NCBI RefSeq assembly: GCF_012933655.1
Contig: NZ_JABBJJ010000004.1
Span: forward strand, 1 to 64,000
From: Pyxidicoccus fallax
GTDB lineage: Bacteria; Myxococcota; Myxococcia; Myxococcales; Myxococcaceae
Direction: 5' to 3'
DNA: 64,000 bases
The position numbers and the translations under genes are program-made. The notes under the pieces are model-generated. The model worked only from the letters and a program-made list of their open reading frames with translations. It did not search any database and was not told the DNA's origin. The stretch's first letter is position 1. Each line of letters opens with the position of its first letter. Shown here one piece after another: positions 24,023-33,456 of this stretch.

Positions 24023-26448
24023 TGCGGCCGGCGCTCACGTGGATGGCGGTCGCGGTCCTCTGTTGCGCGTCGGGAGCCGCGGACGGGGAGGCGCGACTGG
24101 TGGAGGCGGAGGTGGCCTTTGCGCGGGCGAAAGAGCTCCACGCGGCGGGCAGGTACTCCGAAGCCCTTGTCCAGGGCGAGCACGCGCGCGTGCTGCGTGA
24201 GGCCGTGCTGGGCAGCTCACATCCAGAAGTCGCCCGGTGTCTGGACCTGCTGGGGGTTCTTCACCAGCTGCAGGGAGACCCGACAGGGGCCGAGTCGCTG
24301 CTTCGACGCGGGCTCGCAATTCGGGAAGCAGCCCTTGGCAGGAGCCATCCGGACGTCGCTTCCTCGCTGGACCACCTGGCCTCTCTCTACAAGGCGCAGG
24401 GGGCATATGAACAGGCCGCGCCGCTCTACGAGCGCGCGCTCGCCATTCAGGAGGCGGCCCTCGGCAAGCACCATCCAGCCATCGCTTCGACGCTCCACAA
24501 CCTCGCCCTCGTCTTCGCCAGACCCGGCTCCATCAACAAGGCCGAGCAGGCCTACGCGCGCGCGCTCAAGATTGTCGAAGTGACCCAGGGCAGGAACCAT
24601 CCCTACGTCGCCGAGCTGCTCAACGACCTGGCCCGGCTGCGCATGGCCGACGCTCGCCTCGATGACGCCCTTCCTCCATTGAGACGTGCGTTCGCCATCT
24701 CCGAGTTACGCCTGCGCCGGGAGGCACTCGGCTTCTCCGAGTCCCGTCTGGCCCACTTCATCGCGCATCTGCGCACCCAGGAAGAGCTGCTCTACGAGTT
24801 GCTGCGAGCAGCACCCGACGACGATGACGTGCGGCACCTGGCGCTCACCGCCGCGCTCATGCGCAAGGGGCGCTCCGTCGAGCAGATTGCGGATACTTCG
24901 CGCACCGCCTTCCTGCGCGTGAGTGCTCAGGACCGTGACACCTTCAAGCGGCTGCGAGGCTTGCGCAGCGAGCTGGCAAGCCTTTCGCTTCAAGGGCCCG
25001 GTCCGCTGACGCCCGGCGATTACCGGCAGCGCCTCGAGGAGCTCGCCAGCCGGGGCGATGCGCTCGAAGCCGAGCTGGCCATGCGCTCCGCGCCCCTGCG
25101 CGCGCTGACCTCGCTGCCACCTCCCGAATACATCGTCCGCCGCGTCGCGGCGGCCCTCCCCAAGAGCAGCGTCCTCGTCGAGTTCGTCGCCTACATGGAC
25201 CGCGCGATCCTCCGCAAGCCTGGCACGCAGGAGCCTCGCACCCCGCAGCTCCGCTACCTGGCGCTGGTGCTCTTCCCGGACGGGCACATCCGCGCCGCGG
25301 ACCTTGGCCCCGCCGCGCTCATCGACAGCGCCGCTGCCAGGATGCGAGACGCCCTGGCCAACCGCGACGCGGACTTCTTGTTCTCAACGCGCGAGCTCTA
25401 TCAGCGCGTCCTCCGTCCGCTCTGGCGGTTCCTGGATGGCACCCAGCACGTCTTCCTCGCGCCGGACGGGCAGCTGGGCCTCGTTCCCTTCGCCGCGCTC
25501 CACAACGGCCACCAGTTCCTCGTGGACGTCCACGACTTCACGTACCTCACCTCGGGAAGGGACTTGATGCCGCGCGCCTGGAATGTGGCGCCTTCGCAGT
25601 CGGTGGTCGTCCTGGCCGACCCGGACTTCAACTCCCCGGCCCCTCTCCCCACTGACAAGACGGAGCTGGCGGAGCGCTCCGCTCCTGTCGAGCGTTTCTT
25701 CTCCACGCTGCGTGCCGACGTGGCCGAACGTCCGTGGGCGCCCCTGCCTGGCACCCGGGGAGAGGCCGAGGCCATTCAGCGCATGGTTCCTGGCGCTCAG
25801 CTCTTCCTGGGGCCCGCGGCCACCAAGGAGCGGCTCCTGCACGTCTCCGCCCCGGGCGTGCTGCACCTGGCCACCCACGGCTTCTTCCTCGAGGACGCCA
25901 CCGTGCAGGAGGCCACCCGCGCCGTAGGCCACTTTGGTGCGCTGGGGGAGGACCCCCACGCCGCGTCCCCTGCCGACCCGCTGCTGCGCTCCGGCCTCAT
26001 CCTGGCGGGCGCGCGCGCTGCCACGCTCGGCGCCTCTGGCGCGGACAGGCCTCCACCCGACAACGCGATGGTGACGGCCCTGGAGCTGGCCGGACTCAAC
26101 CTGTGGGGCACCCAGCTGGTCGTCCTGTCCGCCTGCGACACGGGGCGAGGGGACGTCAAGCTCGGCCAGGGCGTCTATGGGCTGCGCCGGGCCTTCATCG
26201 CCGCGGGCGCGGAGACGGTGGTGATGAGCTTGTGGAAGGTGAACGACGCGATAACCCGGGTGCTCATGGAGGGCTACTACCGCCACCTGCTGGCGGGGCA
26301 GGGCCGTGCCACGGCACTGCACCAGGCGATGCGCGAGTTGCGGCGCATCCATCCTCACCCGCATTACTGGGCGCCCTTCATCACCGCGGGCCAGAATGCC
26401 CCCCTGCGCGTGCTGTCGTTTGGCCCTCTCAAGTCATCGGGGAAGTAG
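24022..26448 (+). CDS. Exported TPR-CHAT protease (caspase-like)
   Basis: 808 residues. An N-terminal signal peptide ('MRPALTWMAVAVLCCASG') is followed by tetratricopeptide repeats of the Kinesin-light-chain kind at ~40-215 ('GRSHPDVASSLDHLASLYKA', 'GKHHPAIASTLHNLALVF'), a helical linker, then a C-terminal CHAT domain (~470-800). The catalytic pair is His619 in 'LHLATHGFF' and Cys705 in 'VVLSACDTGRG', so it should be an active cysteine protease. Export would place it in the periplasm or at the surface, unlike cytoplasmic defence CHAT proteases. Start chosen at the ATG that overlaps the previous stop; a GTG three bases upstream is possible. Confidence 0.88.
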   Translation: MRPALTWMAVAVLCCASGAADGEARLVEAEVAFARAKELHAAGRYSEALVQGEHARVLREAVLGSSHPEVARCLDLLGVLHQLQGDPTGAESLLRRGLAIREAALGRSHPDVASSLDHLASLYKAQGAYEQAAPLYERALAIQEAALGKHHPAIASTLHNLALVFARPGSINKAEQAYARALKIVEVTQGRNHPYVAELLNDLARLRMADARLDDALPPLRRAFAISELRLRREALGFSESRLAHFIAHLRTQEELLYELLRAAPDDDDVRHLALTAALMRKGRSVEQIADTSRTAFLRVSAQDRDTFKRLRGLRSELASLSLQGPGPLTPGDYRQRLEELASRGDALEAELAMRSAPLRALTSLPPPEYIVRRVAAALPKSSVLVEFVAYMDRAILRKPGTQEPRTPQLRYLALVLFPDGHIRAADLGPAALIDSAAARMRDALANRDADFLFSTRELYQRVLRPLWRFLDGTQHVFLAPDGQLGLVPFAALHNGHQFLVDVHDFTYLTSGRDLMPRAWNVAPSQSVVVLADPDFNSPAPLPTDKTELAERSAPVERFFSTLRADVAERPWAPLPGTRGEAEAIQRMVPGAQLFLGPAATKERLLHVSAPGVLHLATHGFFLEDATVQEATRAVGHFGALGEDPHAASPADPLLRSGLILAGARAATLGASGADRPPPDNAMVTALELAGLNLWGTQLVVLSACDTGRGDVKLGQGVYGLRRAFIAAGAETVVMSLWKVNDAITRVLMEGYYRHLLAGQGRATALHQAMRELRRIHPHPHYWAPFITAGQNAPLRVLSFGPLKSSGK

Positions 26449-26490
26449 CCCGCCGACGGGCTGCATCCTGTTTCAAGGAGAGTTGCAACC

Positions 26491-27066
26491 ATGCCTACCA
26501 GACTCATTCCCGCGCTTCTGACAGTGCTCTGCGGTTGCTCGACGACCGCGACGATTTCCCTCATCAACGGAGGGCGGGTCGAAGCGAAGATTCAACACGG
26601 CACCAAGGACGCGCTTGTCCTCAAAACAGTGGCGGGGGTGGAGGTCCCCGTTCCACGATTGGAGATCTCCGACATCGACCACCCTGGAAATGGCGACGCG
26701 GTGCTTGGCGGGCTGCTCAGTGCCTATGGCGCGCTGAACATCGCGACGAATTTCGAGACGTGTCGTGAACTCCGTGGCGACGCCCGTACCCCCTATTGTA
26801 TCGGCACCTTCCTTCCCGCCTCGGTCGGCGTCCCGATGCTCATCTGGGGGTTGACGACCTGGGTCAGCTCCAGGCTCGCGGCGGCGAGCACCTCCCCGTC
26901 CGGGTACACCGGCGTCGTGCCGTCCCTGCCTCCCTCCTCGCCGTTCGACTTCTCGCCTTCTGGCGACAGCCGTGTCCCTGGCGAGGCGCCTGATGACTAT
27001 CGGCCGTCAGGGCGCTCCGAGGGACTCGAAGGGGGAGGGCGCGCGGGTGGGAAGACGGGCACGTAG
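26491..27066 (+). CDS. Lipoprotein, last gene of the CHAT operon
   Basis: 191 residues, strong AAGGAGAG before ATG. Lipobox 'LTVLCGC' near residue 15. Small beta domain 'ISLINGGRVEAKIQHGT' … 'VPVPRLEISDIDHPGN' followed by Gly-rich hydrophobic segments and a Pro/Ser/Gly-rich tail. The first 100 residues have the same plan as the first gene of the operon (21842). Confidence 0.65.
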   Translation: MPTRLIPALLTVLCGCSTTATISLINGGRVEAKIQHGTKDALVLKTVAGVEVPVPRLEISDIDHPGNGDAVLGGLLSAYGALNIATNFETCRELRGDARTPYCIGTFLPASVGVPMLIWGLTTWVSSRLAAASTSPSGYTGVVPSLPPSSPFDFSPSGDSRVPGEAPDDYRPSGRSEGLEGGGRAGGKTGT

Positions 27067-27174
27067 CACCTCCGTCGCGTGAGAACCGGTTTATTGACCC
27101 TCATCAATGCGGGCGAGGGCGCCCCCTCCTACTCTCGAGGCCACAACGTCGCTGAACGTTCTGGAGCCCTCGCG

Positions 27175-27840
27175 ATGAACACCCCCCGCCTTCATTCCCG
27201 CTCCCTGGGAGCTCTCTTTCTCCTTCCGTTCTTCGCCTACGGCATCGGCACCGCGCTCGTCACCTCCGTCCTGAAGGAGCCGGAGCACCTGGCCGTATTG
27301 GCCGGTCAGAGGACGCCGTTCGTCGTCGGCGCGCTGCTGCTCCTGTTGAACTCCCTCATGGTCGTCGGGATTGGCGTGCTGTTCTTTCCGATACTCCGCG
27401 AGCGGAGCCCGAGCGTTGCCCTCGCGTATGTCTGCACGCGGGTCATGGAGGCGCTGGTCCTCACCGTCGGAGTGGTGTTCCTTCTGTGCATCCTCCAGCT
27501 CGGAGAATCCGCGCGGGGGCAGACGACGCCGGAGCTGGTGACCCTGCTCGAACTTCTCTCGAAGGGGAACTTCTGGGCGTACCAGCTCGCGATGATCATC
27601 CTGGGGGTCGGCAGCGTGGCGTTCTGCCTGTCGCTGTACCGCTCCCGGCTTCTTCCCTCGTTGCTCCCGCTGGTGGGCGCGGTGGGCTACGGGCTTCTGG
27701 CGCTGGGGGCGGTGCTCGAGCTCTTCGGGCTGCCGTGGGGCATCCTCTTCTCCGGGCCCGGGGGCCTGTTCGAGCTGTTCCTCGGCGGCTGGCTCATCGC
27801 GAAGGGGTTCCGGACGGTCACCCCTTCCGTCGCGGCGTAG
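27175..27840 (+). CDS. DUF4386-family membrane protein
   Basis: 221 residues from ATG 27175, with about six membrane segments and the DUF4386 pattern ('LLPFFAYGIGTALVTSVL', 'YVCTRVMEALVLTVGVVFL'). The longer frame from 27079 has no RBS. Inner-membrane protein of unknown function. Its end overlaps the end of the convergent Crp/Fnr gene by 23 bp, so the two are not coregulated by position alone. Confidence 0.8.
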   Translation: MNTPRLHSRSLGALFLLPFFAYGIGTALVTSVLKEPEHLAVLAGQRTPFVVGALLLLLNSLMVVGIGVLFFPILRERSPSVALAYVCTRVMEALVLTVGVVFLLCILQLGESARGQTTPELVTLLELLSKGNFWAYQLAMIILGVGSVAFCLSLYRSRLLPSLLPLVGAVGYGLLALGAVLELFGLPWGILFSGPGGLFELFLGGWLIAKGFRTVTPSVAA

Positions 27841-28423
27841 CCGGCTTGCCGCGCGTGGCGATACGCTTTCGGATACGGCTCAGCGACTCGGGCTTCACGC
27901 CGATGTAGCTGGCCAGCTGGTACTGGGGAATCCGCTGGAGGATGTCCGGCCGCGTCTTCGAGAGCCTGAGATAGCGCTGCTCCGGGGTATCGGTGAGATA
28001 GGACGCGAACCGCTCCTGCTGTTCCGCCAGGACCTTCTGCATCACCATTCGGGAGATGCTCTCGAAGCGAGGGAAGCGTCGATAGAGGTCCCCCTCGCGT
28101 TGCTCGGTGCCCACCACCACCGTGGTGTCTTCCGCGCAGACCAGGAAGTGATCCGCCGGGGTCTGGTTCATCATGCTGTGAATCGAGAGGACCCATTCGT
28201 CCTCGGTGAAGAACCCGTTGCTCCGCTCTTCACCGTCGACGACGAAGTACTGGCGGACGCAGCCCTGGAGGACGAAGTAGGCCTCGGTGCAGACCTGGCC
28301 CGCCATGAGCAGGTGCGTGCCTTTCGGACAGGTCTTCACCACCATGCTGTCCAGGATGGCCTGGGCTTCCTCGTCCGACAGAGGAGAGATGCGGCGGAAG
28401 TAGTCGACGAGCTTGTTTTTCAT
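27818..28423 (-). CDS. Crp/Fnr-family regulator (cNMP-binding domain)
   Basis: 201 residues. The cyclic-nucleotide-binding beta barrel occupies ~15-120 ('FVLQGCVRQYFVVDGEERSN'). A C-terminal winged helix follows ('IPQYQLASYIGVKPESLSRI'). The key Arg/Glu pair for cAMP is not obvious, so the ligand is uncertain. No Fe-S cysteines of the Fnr type. Adjacent genes are convergent or divergent, so targets are unknown. Confidence 0.85.
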   Translation of the reverse strand: MKNKLVDYFRRISPLSDEEAQAILDSMVVKTCPKGTHLLMAGQVCTEAYFVLQGCVRQYFVVDGEERSNGFFTEDEWVLSIHSMMNQTPADHFLVCAEDTTVVVGTEQREGDLYRRFPRFESISRMVMQKVLAEQQERFASYLTDTPEQRYLRLSKTRPDILQRIPQYQLASYIGVKPESLSRIRKRIATRGKPATPRRKG

Positions 28424-28665
28424 GAGCGCACTGTGAGACCGGCGGGAGCCCCATCATCCCACCGGGCCGGCGGACGTGGTCCGAAAAAGCCCGGGTCGCG
28501 ATCGCATGGGGGTTCGAGCAGGCGGCGGGGCAAGCGTTGCCACCGCTGGATTGACGTCAGCCAGGGTCGTGGTGCTTTGGACCCATACATTGCCTGGTTG
28601 GAGGTGAGGCCTGCTAGGGATGGCATCGCCATGGCGCCACACTTCCGCCTGGCAGGAGAACGCAC

Positions 28666-29097
28666 TTGGTTCGCATCCGTTTCGTTGCTGCACTGCTGTT
28701 CGCCATGCCCTTGGCCGCCTGTGGCGTGGAGGATGCGGACTCAGCCGTCGCTACCACTTCGGCGCAGGCGGCACTGATTGAGGACCTCTGCCAGCCGCTG
28801 GACAACGGCGTCACCGTCACAGGACTCTCCGCCACTCGATTGGGAAGGCAGTACTTTTGCCTCGACGTGCCGGCCGGGCACGCTTCGTCCTACGTGATGT
28901 CCGGCGGCACGGGGGACGCGGACCTGTACGTGAGTGTCGGTGCGGCCCCAACGACCACGAGTTACAATTGCCGTCCGTACCGCAGCGGCAACAATGAGAC
29001 GTGCAACATCGCTCCTCAATCGAGCGATCAGCGCATCTACATCATGCTGCATGGCTTCTCGGCCTACAGCAACACCACGCTCACGGCCAGCTACTGA
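28666..29097 (+). CDS. Stand-alone pre-peptidase C-terminal (PPC) domain lipoprotein
   Basis: 143 residues starting at TTG (28666), with AGGAG at 28654-28658. Lipobox 'MPLAAC' near residue 19. The PPC domain is clear: 'YFCLDVPAGHASSYVMSGG', 'TGDADLYVSVG', 'RPYRSGNNETCNI'. PPC domains normally end secreted proteases and help secretion or substrate binding. Here no protease is attached. Confidence 0.75.
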   Translation: MVRIRFVAALLFAMPLAACGVEDADSAVATTSAQAALIEDLCQPLDNGVTVTGLSATRLGRQYFCLDVPAGHASSYVMSGGTGDADLYVSVGAAPTTTSYNCRPYRSGNNETCNIAPQSSDQRIYIMLHGFSAYSNTTLTASY

Positions 29098-29376
29098 ACC
29101 GCGGCTTCTCTCTGTGGTTCCGCGCTCCGTGCACCACGACGGCACCGCGAACGGGGATGAACTGAGCCGACCGCGCCCACGCCGCCGCGCTTCGTGGCGC
29201 TCGGCTCGACGCGGGCACAGCTTCCGAGGCTGCTCGCCTCATCTCCAGCCCGGCTGGCATCCCTCATGGCCAGGCAGGCCGTGGTGTCCCCTGATGCCGG
29301 GGCGCTAGACTCTGTCGAAGCCTCCCAGGCCGCGGGCCAGGAGATGGCTGGAATGTCATCGCAACAGGAACCACTC

Positions 29377-30810
29377 ATGACTGTCCTCACGCGTCCCGGC
29401 CGTGCCGGGCGTGCCTCTGCTCCCACATGGTTGGCGGGGTTGTTGGTCCTCGGCATGACGGGGTGCGAGCCGAGCGGAGAGGTCCTCCTGTGCACTCCAG
29501 GCCAGAGGGAAGCGTGCTACACGGGCGCGCCGGCTACGGAGGGCGTGGGCACGTGTCATGCGGGGTTTCGCATGTGCAATGCCGAGGGCACGGATTGGAG
29601 TGCTTGCCAGGACGACCTGACGCCCCGTCCGGAACATTGCACCAACGGCCTTGACGACGATTGCAATGGACAAGCCGACGATTGCGCCTGGAGCCAGACG
29701 CAGCCCATGAAAGCGCCTCGCCACATGCACCAGGCGCAGGTGCTACCCAACCACGAGGTGCTTGTGACAGGGGGAATGGGTCTGGACAACCTGATCCATG
29801 ACTCCGCTGAGTTGTACGACCCGGTCTCCAGGGAATGGTCGTACACCGGCTCCATGCGTACGCCCCGTCGGTACCACACGATGACATTGTTGCCGAATGG
29901 CAAGGTGCTCGTCGCCGGAGGACTCGACGGCGAGAAGATGGAAGCGCTCAACTCCGCCGAGGTGTACGACCCCGAGACCGGGCACTGGTCGGACACTGGC
30001 GCCATGGAGAATGCGCGCCACTTCCACACGATGACATTGTTGCCGAACGGCAAGATGCTCGTCGCCGGAGGACGCAGCAAGAAGGACGGCGGTGACGCGC
30101 TCGACTCCGCCGAGGTGTACGACCCTGAGACCGGACACTGGTTGGAGACCGGTGAACTGCACACGCGTCGCTCCTCGCACACGGCAACGGTATTGCCGGA
30201 TGGCAAGGTGCTCGTCGCAGGGGGGAGAGCGGCGGATGGCAGCTATCTCGATTCCTCCGAGGTATACGACCCTGTCACTGGGAAGTGGGTGACCTCGGGT
30301 CGCATGAAGGCGGCTCGTTCCCTTCACGCGGCGGCGCGATTGGGCAACCAGGTACTTGTCGCAGGGGGGGAATACACCTCCACCCCCAGCATCAATTGGT
30401 CGGTCCTCCCCCTCGATTCCTCCGAGTTGTACGACCCGCACACCGGGAAGTGGTCGATCACCGCCGCGATGAACACGCGTCGCACGAACTACAGGTTGCT
30501 GCAGTTGAGCAGCGACCGCGTGGCCGCCGTGGGCGGGTACCGCCGCCTTTCCGGCTCTCTCGACGGCCCCAGCAGTGCCATCCATGCCGAGGTGTACGAC
30601 CGGAATACGCAAACCTGGACGGCCACGGCGGCCATGGGGCGCGTGAGAGGTGAGAGCGCGGCCGTGGTGCTGGATGATGGCCAGGTGCTTGTCTGCGGCG
30701 GATACGACAACGAGAGCATTCTCCCGCCAGAGAACCTGAATCTCGACGAAGCCCTCCTGTTCAGGGAAGCTGTAGATCAAAGCCGAAGCCCAGTCCCGCC
30801 TGGGCCGTGA
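29377..30810 (+). CDS. Kelch-repeat lipoprotein with MopE-like Ca/Cys motif
   Basis: 477 residues from ATG 29377 (CAGGAA upstream). Lipobox 'LGMTGC' near residue 29. 'HCTNGLDDDCNGQADDC' is the Asp/Cys-rich motif of MopE-type proteins. After it come six to seven kelch units ('HTMTLLPNGKVLVAGG', 'TGHWSDTGAME', 'SAEVYDPETG'), a galactose-oxidase-like propeller. Envelope location, ligand unknown. Its last 50 bp overlap the end of the convergent gene. Confidence 0.82.
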   Translation: MTVLTRPGRAGRASAPTWLAGLLVLGMTGCEPSGEVLLCTPGQREACYTGAPATEGVGTCHAGFRMCNAEGTDWSACQDDLTPRPEHCTNGLDDDCNGQADDCAWSQTQPMKAPRHMHQAQVLPNHEVLVTGGMGLDNLIHDSAELYDPVSREWSYTGSMRTPRRYHTMTLLPNGKVLVAGGLDGEKMEALNSAEVYDPETGHWSDTGAMENARHFHTMTLLPNGKMLVAGGRSKKDGGDALDSAEVYDPETGHWLETGELHTRRSSHTATVLPDGKVLVAGGRAADGSYLDSSEVYDPVTGKWVTSGRMKAARSLHAAARLGNQVLVAGGEYTSTPSINWSVLPLDSSELYDPHTGKWSITAAMNTRRTNYRLLQLSSDRVAAVGGYRRLSGSLDGPSSAIHAEVYDRNTQTWTATAAMGRVRGESAAVVLDDGQVLVCGGYDNESILPPENLNLDEALLFREAVDQSRSPVPPGP

Positions 30811-31561
30811 CAGCGAAGCGATAGCGGTCCTTCCTCCCGAGGAAGAAGTACTCGCCGCTCACGTCCGCCAGGGCCACCAGGCCGGCTGGCAAGGCGAACC
30901 GTGCGCCCGCCAGCGGGCCCGCGCCATGGCTGTCGAGGCCCGGAACGAGGCTGGCTCTCAGGCCCAGGAGGGCTTTCATGCGCCTGTCGCCGAGCAGTAC
31001 ACCTCCCTGGACGTTGAGGACCGGAGCGGCGCCGAGCATCACCCGGAACCCGCATTCCAGCCACTGCCGCTGATAGGCAAGGCCGGCGCCCACCGTCCAA
31101 TCGCGAGCCATGCTCTCGTAGAGGCCAACCGCCTCCGGCCGCAGGTGGAGCGAAGCCCGGGGGCGGCTCCGCAGCGCCTCCTCCTGCGCCCTCCGCTCAA
31201 TCTCCGCGGCACGTGCGGCGAATGCCTGCTCGGCTTCCACCCGCTGGCGGACGATGTCGGCCATCCCCACCAACTCGGGACGGAAGCGCACAGGGTCCAC
31301 CCGCTGCTCGGGGTGCTCGCGCGCGAGCAGCTCCAGGTGCTCGCGCGCCTGGTCCACCCGGCCCAGGGCATACAGGGATGCCGCCAGGTAGACGCGCATC
31401 AGCCCGCGCTTCTCGGAAGACAGCTCGGGAGCCTCCAGTGACTGCTGGAAGCCCTGGACGGCCGCCTCGTATTCACCCCTCTCATAGAGTTCGATGCCTG
31501 TGGGGGTGGCCCACGCGGGCAGGCCAAGGAGCAACAACAGCAGCGGCAGGTGGCGGTTCAT
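30761..31561 (-). CDS. Secreted TPR-containing protein, kinase partner
   Basis: 266 residues, signal peptide 'LPLLLLLLGLPAWA'. TPR-like helices at ~20-100 ('YERGEYEAAVQGFQQSLEAP'). The C-terminal half looks beta-barrel-like ('VLLGDRRMKALLGLRASLVP', alternating residues), ending in 'FGFDLQLP'. The start overlaps the stop of the Ser/Thr kinase gene (ATGA), so the two are one operon. Likely an envelope protein working with the kinase. Confidence 0.65.
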   Translation of the reverse strand: MNRHLPLLLLLLGLPAWATPTGIELYERGEYEAAVQGFQQSLEAPELSSEKRGLMRVYLAASLYALGRVDQAREHLELLAREHPEQRVDPVRFRPELVGMADIVRQRVEAEQAFAARAAEIERRAQEEALRSRPRASLHLRPEAVGLYESMARDWTVGAGLAYQRQWLECGFRVMLGAAPVLNVQGGVLLGDRRMKALLGLRASLVPGLDSHGAGPLAGARFALPAGLVALADVSGEYFFLGRKDRYRFAVTAQAGLGFGFDLQLP

Positions 31562-33354
31562 GGATCGGGCTCGGAGGAGTCCTGGGCTGGGGACGTGAAG
31601 TCCACCGTGTGCGAAAGGCTCCCATTGGGAGGGATGACAACCTTCCGCCGGTAGGGCGGGAAGGCGGGATTGCGCAGCTCGAGGACATGCTCGCCCGCGG
31701 GCAGTGGGTAGCTGTGCAGCGGCGGCACGCTCCCTCGGAGTTGGTCATCCACCCAGACATCCGCCCAGGCTCCCTTCACTGTGAGATGGAGGGTCCCGGC
31801 CGCGGCACGCTCGGGAGCCGGCTCGGGTGAAGCGGTCGGTGGTGGCGGCGCGGCGGCGGTGGCAACAGAGGGCTGTGCGGCCACCGGCGCCTTTCGCTTC
31901 CGGGCTGCCGGGGCCGTGCGCACCGGGGAACCTGGATGGGTGGTGGCCACGGGCGCGGGCTCACGCGCTGGAGGGGCTTGGAGCTCGGTGCCAGGCGCAC
32001 CGACGGCAGGTGCGGTCGGGGCCTGTTGGGTCGCCGGGGGGACGCTCCCGACGGGCGGAGCGGAGGCCGCCGCGGGCACGGGCTCCGTGGGTCCGCGAAG
32101 CGCCATGAGCCCGGCCCCCAGCGCGAGCGCGAGGAGCCCGCCCGCGGCCGCGCTCCAGCGCCTTCGAGCCCCCTGTGGAGCAAGCGCTCCCGGCGGCCGC
32201 GAATCGCCGGGCGGCGGCGGGAGTGTGGCGGTCGTGGCATCGGCGGTCGCCACACCGGATGCGGGAGGAAGGGTGGAGAGGAAGCGACGGGCTGGCGTTG
32301 GGGAAGACCTCGCCCCTTGTGGAAGCAGCGCCCTCAGGGCCTCCGCCACCTCGATGGCCGTGGACGGGCGCTGATGGGGCTCCTTGGCGAGCAACCGCAG
32401 GACCAGCGCATCGGCTTCGGGAGGCAGTTCGACGAGCGACGAAGGCGCTGGCGGTGGGCTCCGCAGGTGGTGGGCGACGATCTCCATCGGCGAGCGGCCC
32501 GAAAAGGGCCTCTTCCCGGTGAGCAACTCGAACGCAATCACGCCCACCGCATACAGGTCGGTTCGAGGCCCCACCGCCTCGCCACGCGCCTGCTCCGGAG
32601 CCATGTACAGGGGGGTGCCGACGATGAGGCTCGAGTGGGTCTGGCTCGTGGTGCCATGGGGCACGTCCGTGCGCTTGGCCAGACCGAAGTCCAGGACCTT
32701 GACGTATTCGGCGCCGTTGGACTGCCGGGCGATGAAGATGTTGCTCGGCTTGAGGTCGCGGTGGATGACCCCCTCGGCGTGAGCGGCCGAGAGCGCGTCG
32801 AGCACCTCGCACAGCACCCCTCCCGCCTCGGCCAGGGTGAAGGGCGCGCGCTTCTGGATGACCCGGTCCAGCGAGTGGCCCTCGAGGAACTCCATGACGA
32901 GGTACTGGCCAACCCCCGGCTCATGGCCGAAGCCATGGACGTCGATGATGCCGTGGTGGCGGATGGCGCTGGCCGCGCGGGCCTCGGTCAACAGGTCTCG
33001 GGCATGGGGGCCGCGTGTCAGCTCCTCACGGATGAGCTTGATGGCCACCTTCCGGCCGATGGTGGCGTGCTCGCCCTCATAGACGACACCCATGCCTCCG
33101 CTGCCAATGTACCCGCGGACCACGTACTCGCCGAGCCTCCGGCCGCTCAGCGCACCGGGGCTCTCAGGGGCTGGAGGCACCGGGCCGGGCTCGAATCCGG
33201 CAGGCTGTGCCCGGGCCCCGGCGGGGTGCAATGTCTGGGTTGGCTCGGACGGCATCTTGTCAGCGGCGGGGCAGCCCGGGTGAGTGCACGTGACAGCCGC
33301 ATCGGGCAGGGGCGTGCCACAAAGGAGGCAGGAACGGGGGGCGAGCCGAATCAT
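31558..33354 (-). CDS. Membrane Ser/Thr protein kinase with C-terminal PEGA-like domain
   Basis: 598 residues from ATG 33352-33354. N-terminal zinc-ribbon-like Cys pairs ('CLLCG', 'CTHPGC'). Hanks-type kinase domain ~76-350: Gly-rich loop 'GSGGMGVVYE' (84-), Lys106, 'HRDLKPSN' at 198-, 'DFG' at 222-224, 'APEQARGE'. One transmembrane segment at ~415 ('AAGGLLALALGAGLMAL'), a long Pro/Ala-rich linker, then a PEGA-like extracytoplasmic domain ('GAWADVWVDDQLRG'). All catalytic residues are present. Confidence 0.92.
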   Translation of the reverse strand: MIRLAPRSCLLCGTPLPDAAVTCTHPGCPAADKMPSEPTQTLHPAGARAQPAGFEPGPVPPAPESPGALSGRRLGEYVVRGYIGSGGMGVVYEGEHATIGRKVAIKLIREELTRGPHARDLLTEARAASAIRHHGIIDVHGFGHEPGVGQYLVMEFLEGHSLDRVIQKRAPFTLAEAGGVLCEVLDALSAAHAEGVIHRDLKPSNIFIARQSNGAEYVKVLDFGLAKRTDVPHGTTSQTHSSLIVGTPLYMAPEQARGEAVGPRTDLYAVGVIAFELLTGKRPFSGRSPMEIVAHHLRSPPPAPSSLVELPPEADALVLRLLAKEPHQRPSTAIEVAEALRALLPQGARSSPTPARRFLSTLPPASGVATADATTATLPPPPGDSRPPGALAPQGARRRWSAAAGGLLALALGAGLMALRGPTEPVPAAASAPPVGSVPPATQQAPTAPAVGAPGTELQAPPAREPAPVATTHPGSPVRTAPAARKRKAPVAAQPSVATAAAPPPPTASPEPAPERAAAGTLHLTVKGAWADVWVDDQLRGSVPPLHSYPLPAGEHVLELRNPAFPPYRRKVVIPPNGSLSHTVDFTSPAQDSSEPDP

Positions 33355-33456
33355 TGTCGAGTGCTTCGCCCGCCGGAGCGTACTGCAGGCGTGAAAGCCC
33401 GACGAGGCAGGGGACATCCCCGACTGCCTGACTGCCTGGCCGGGCTCCCAGGGACT

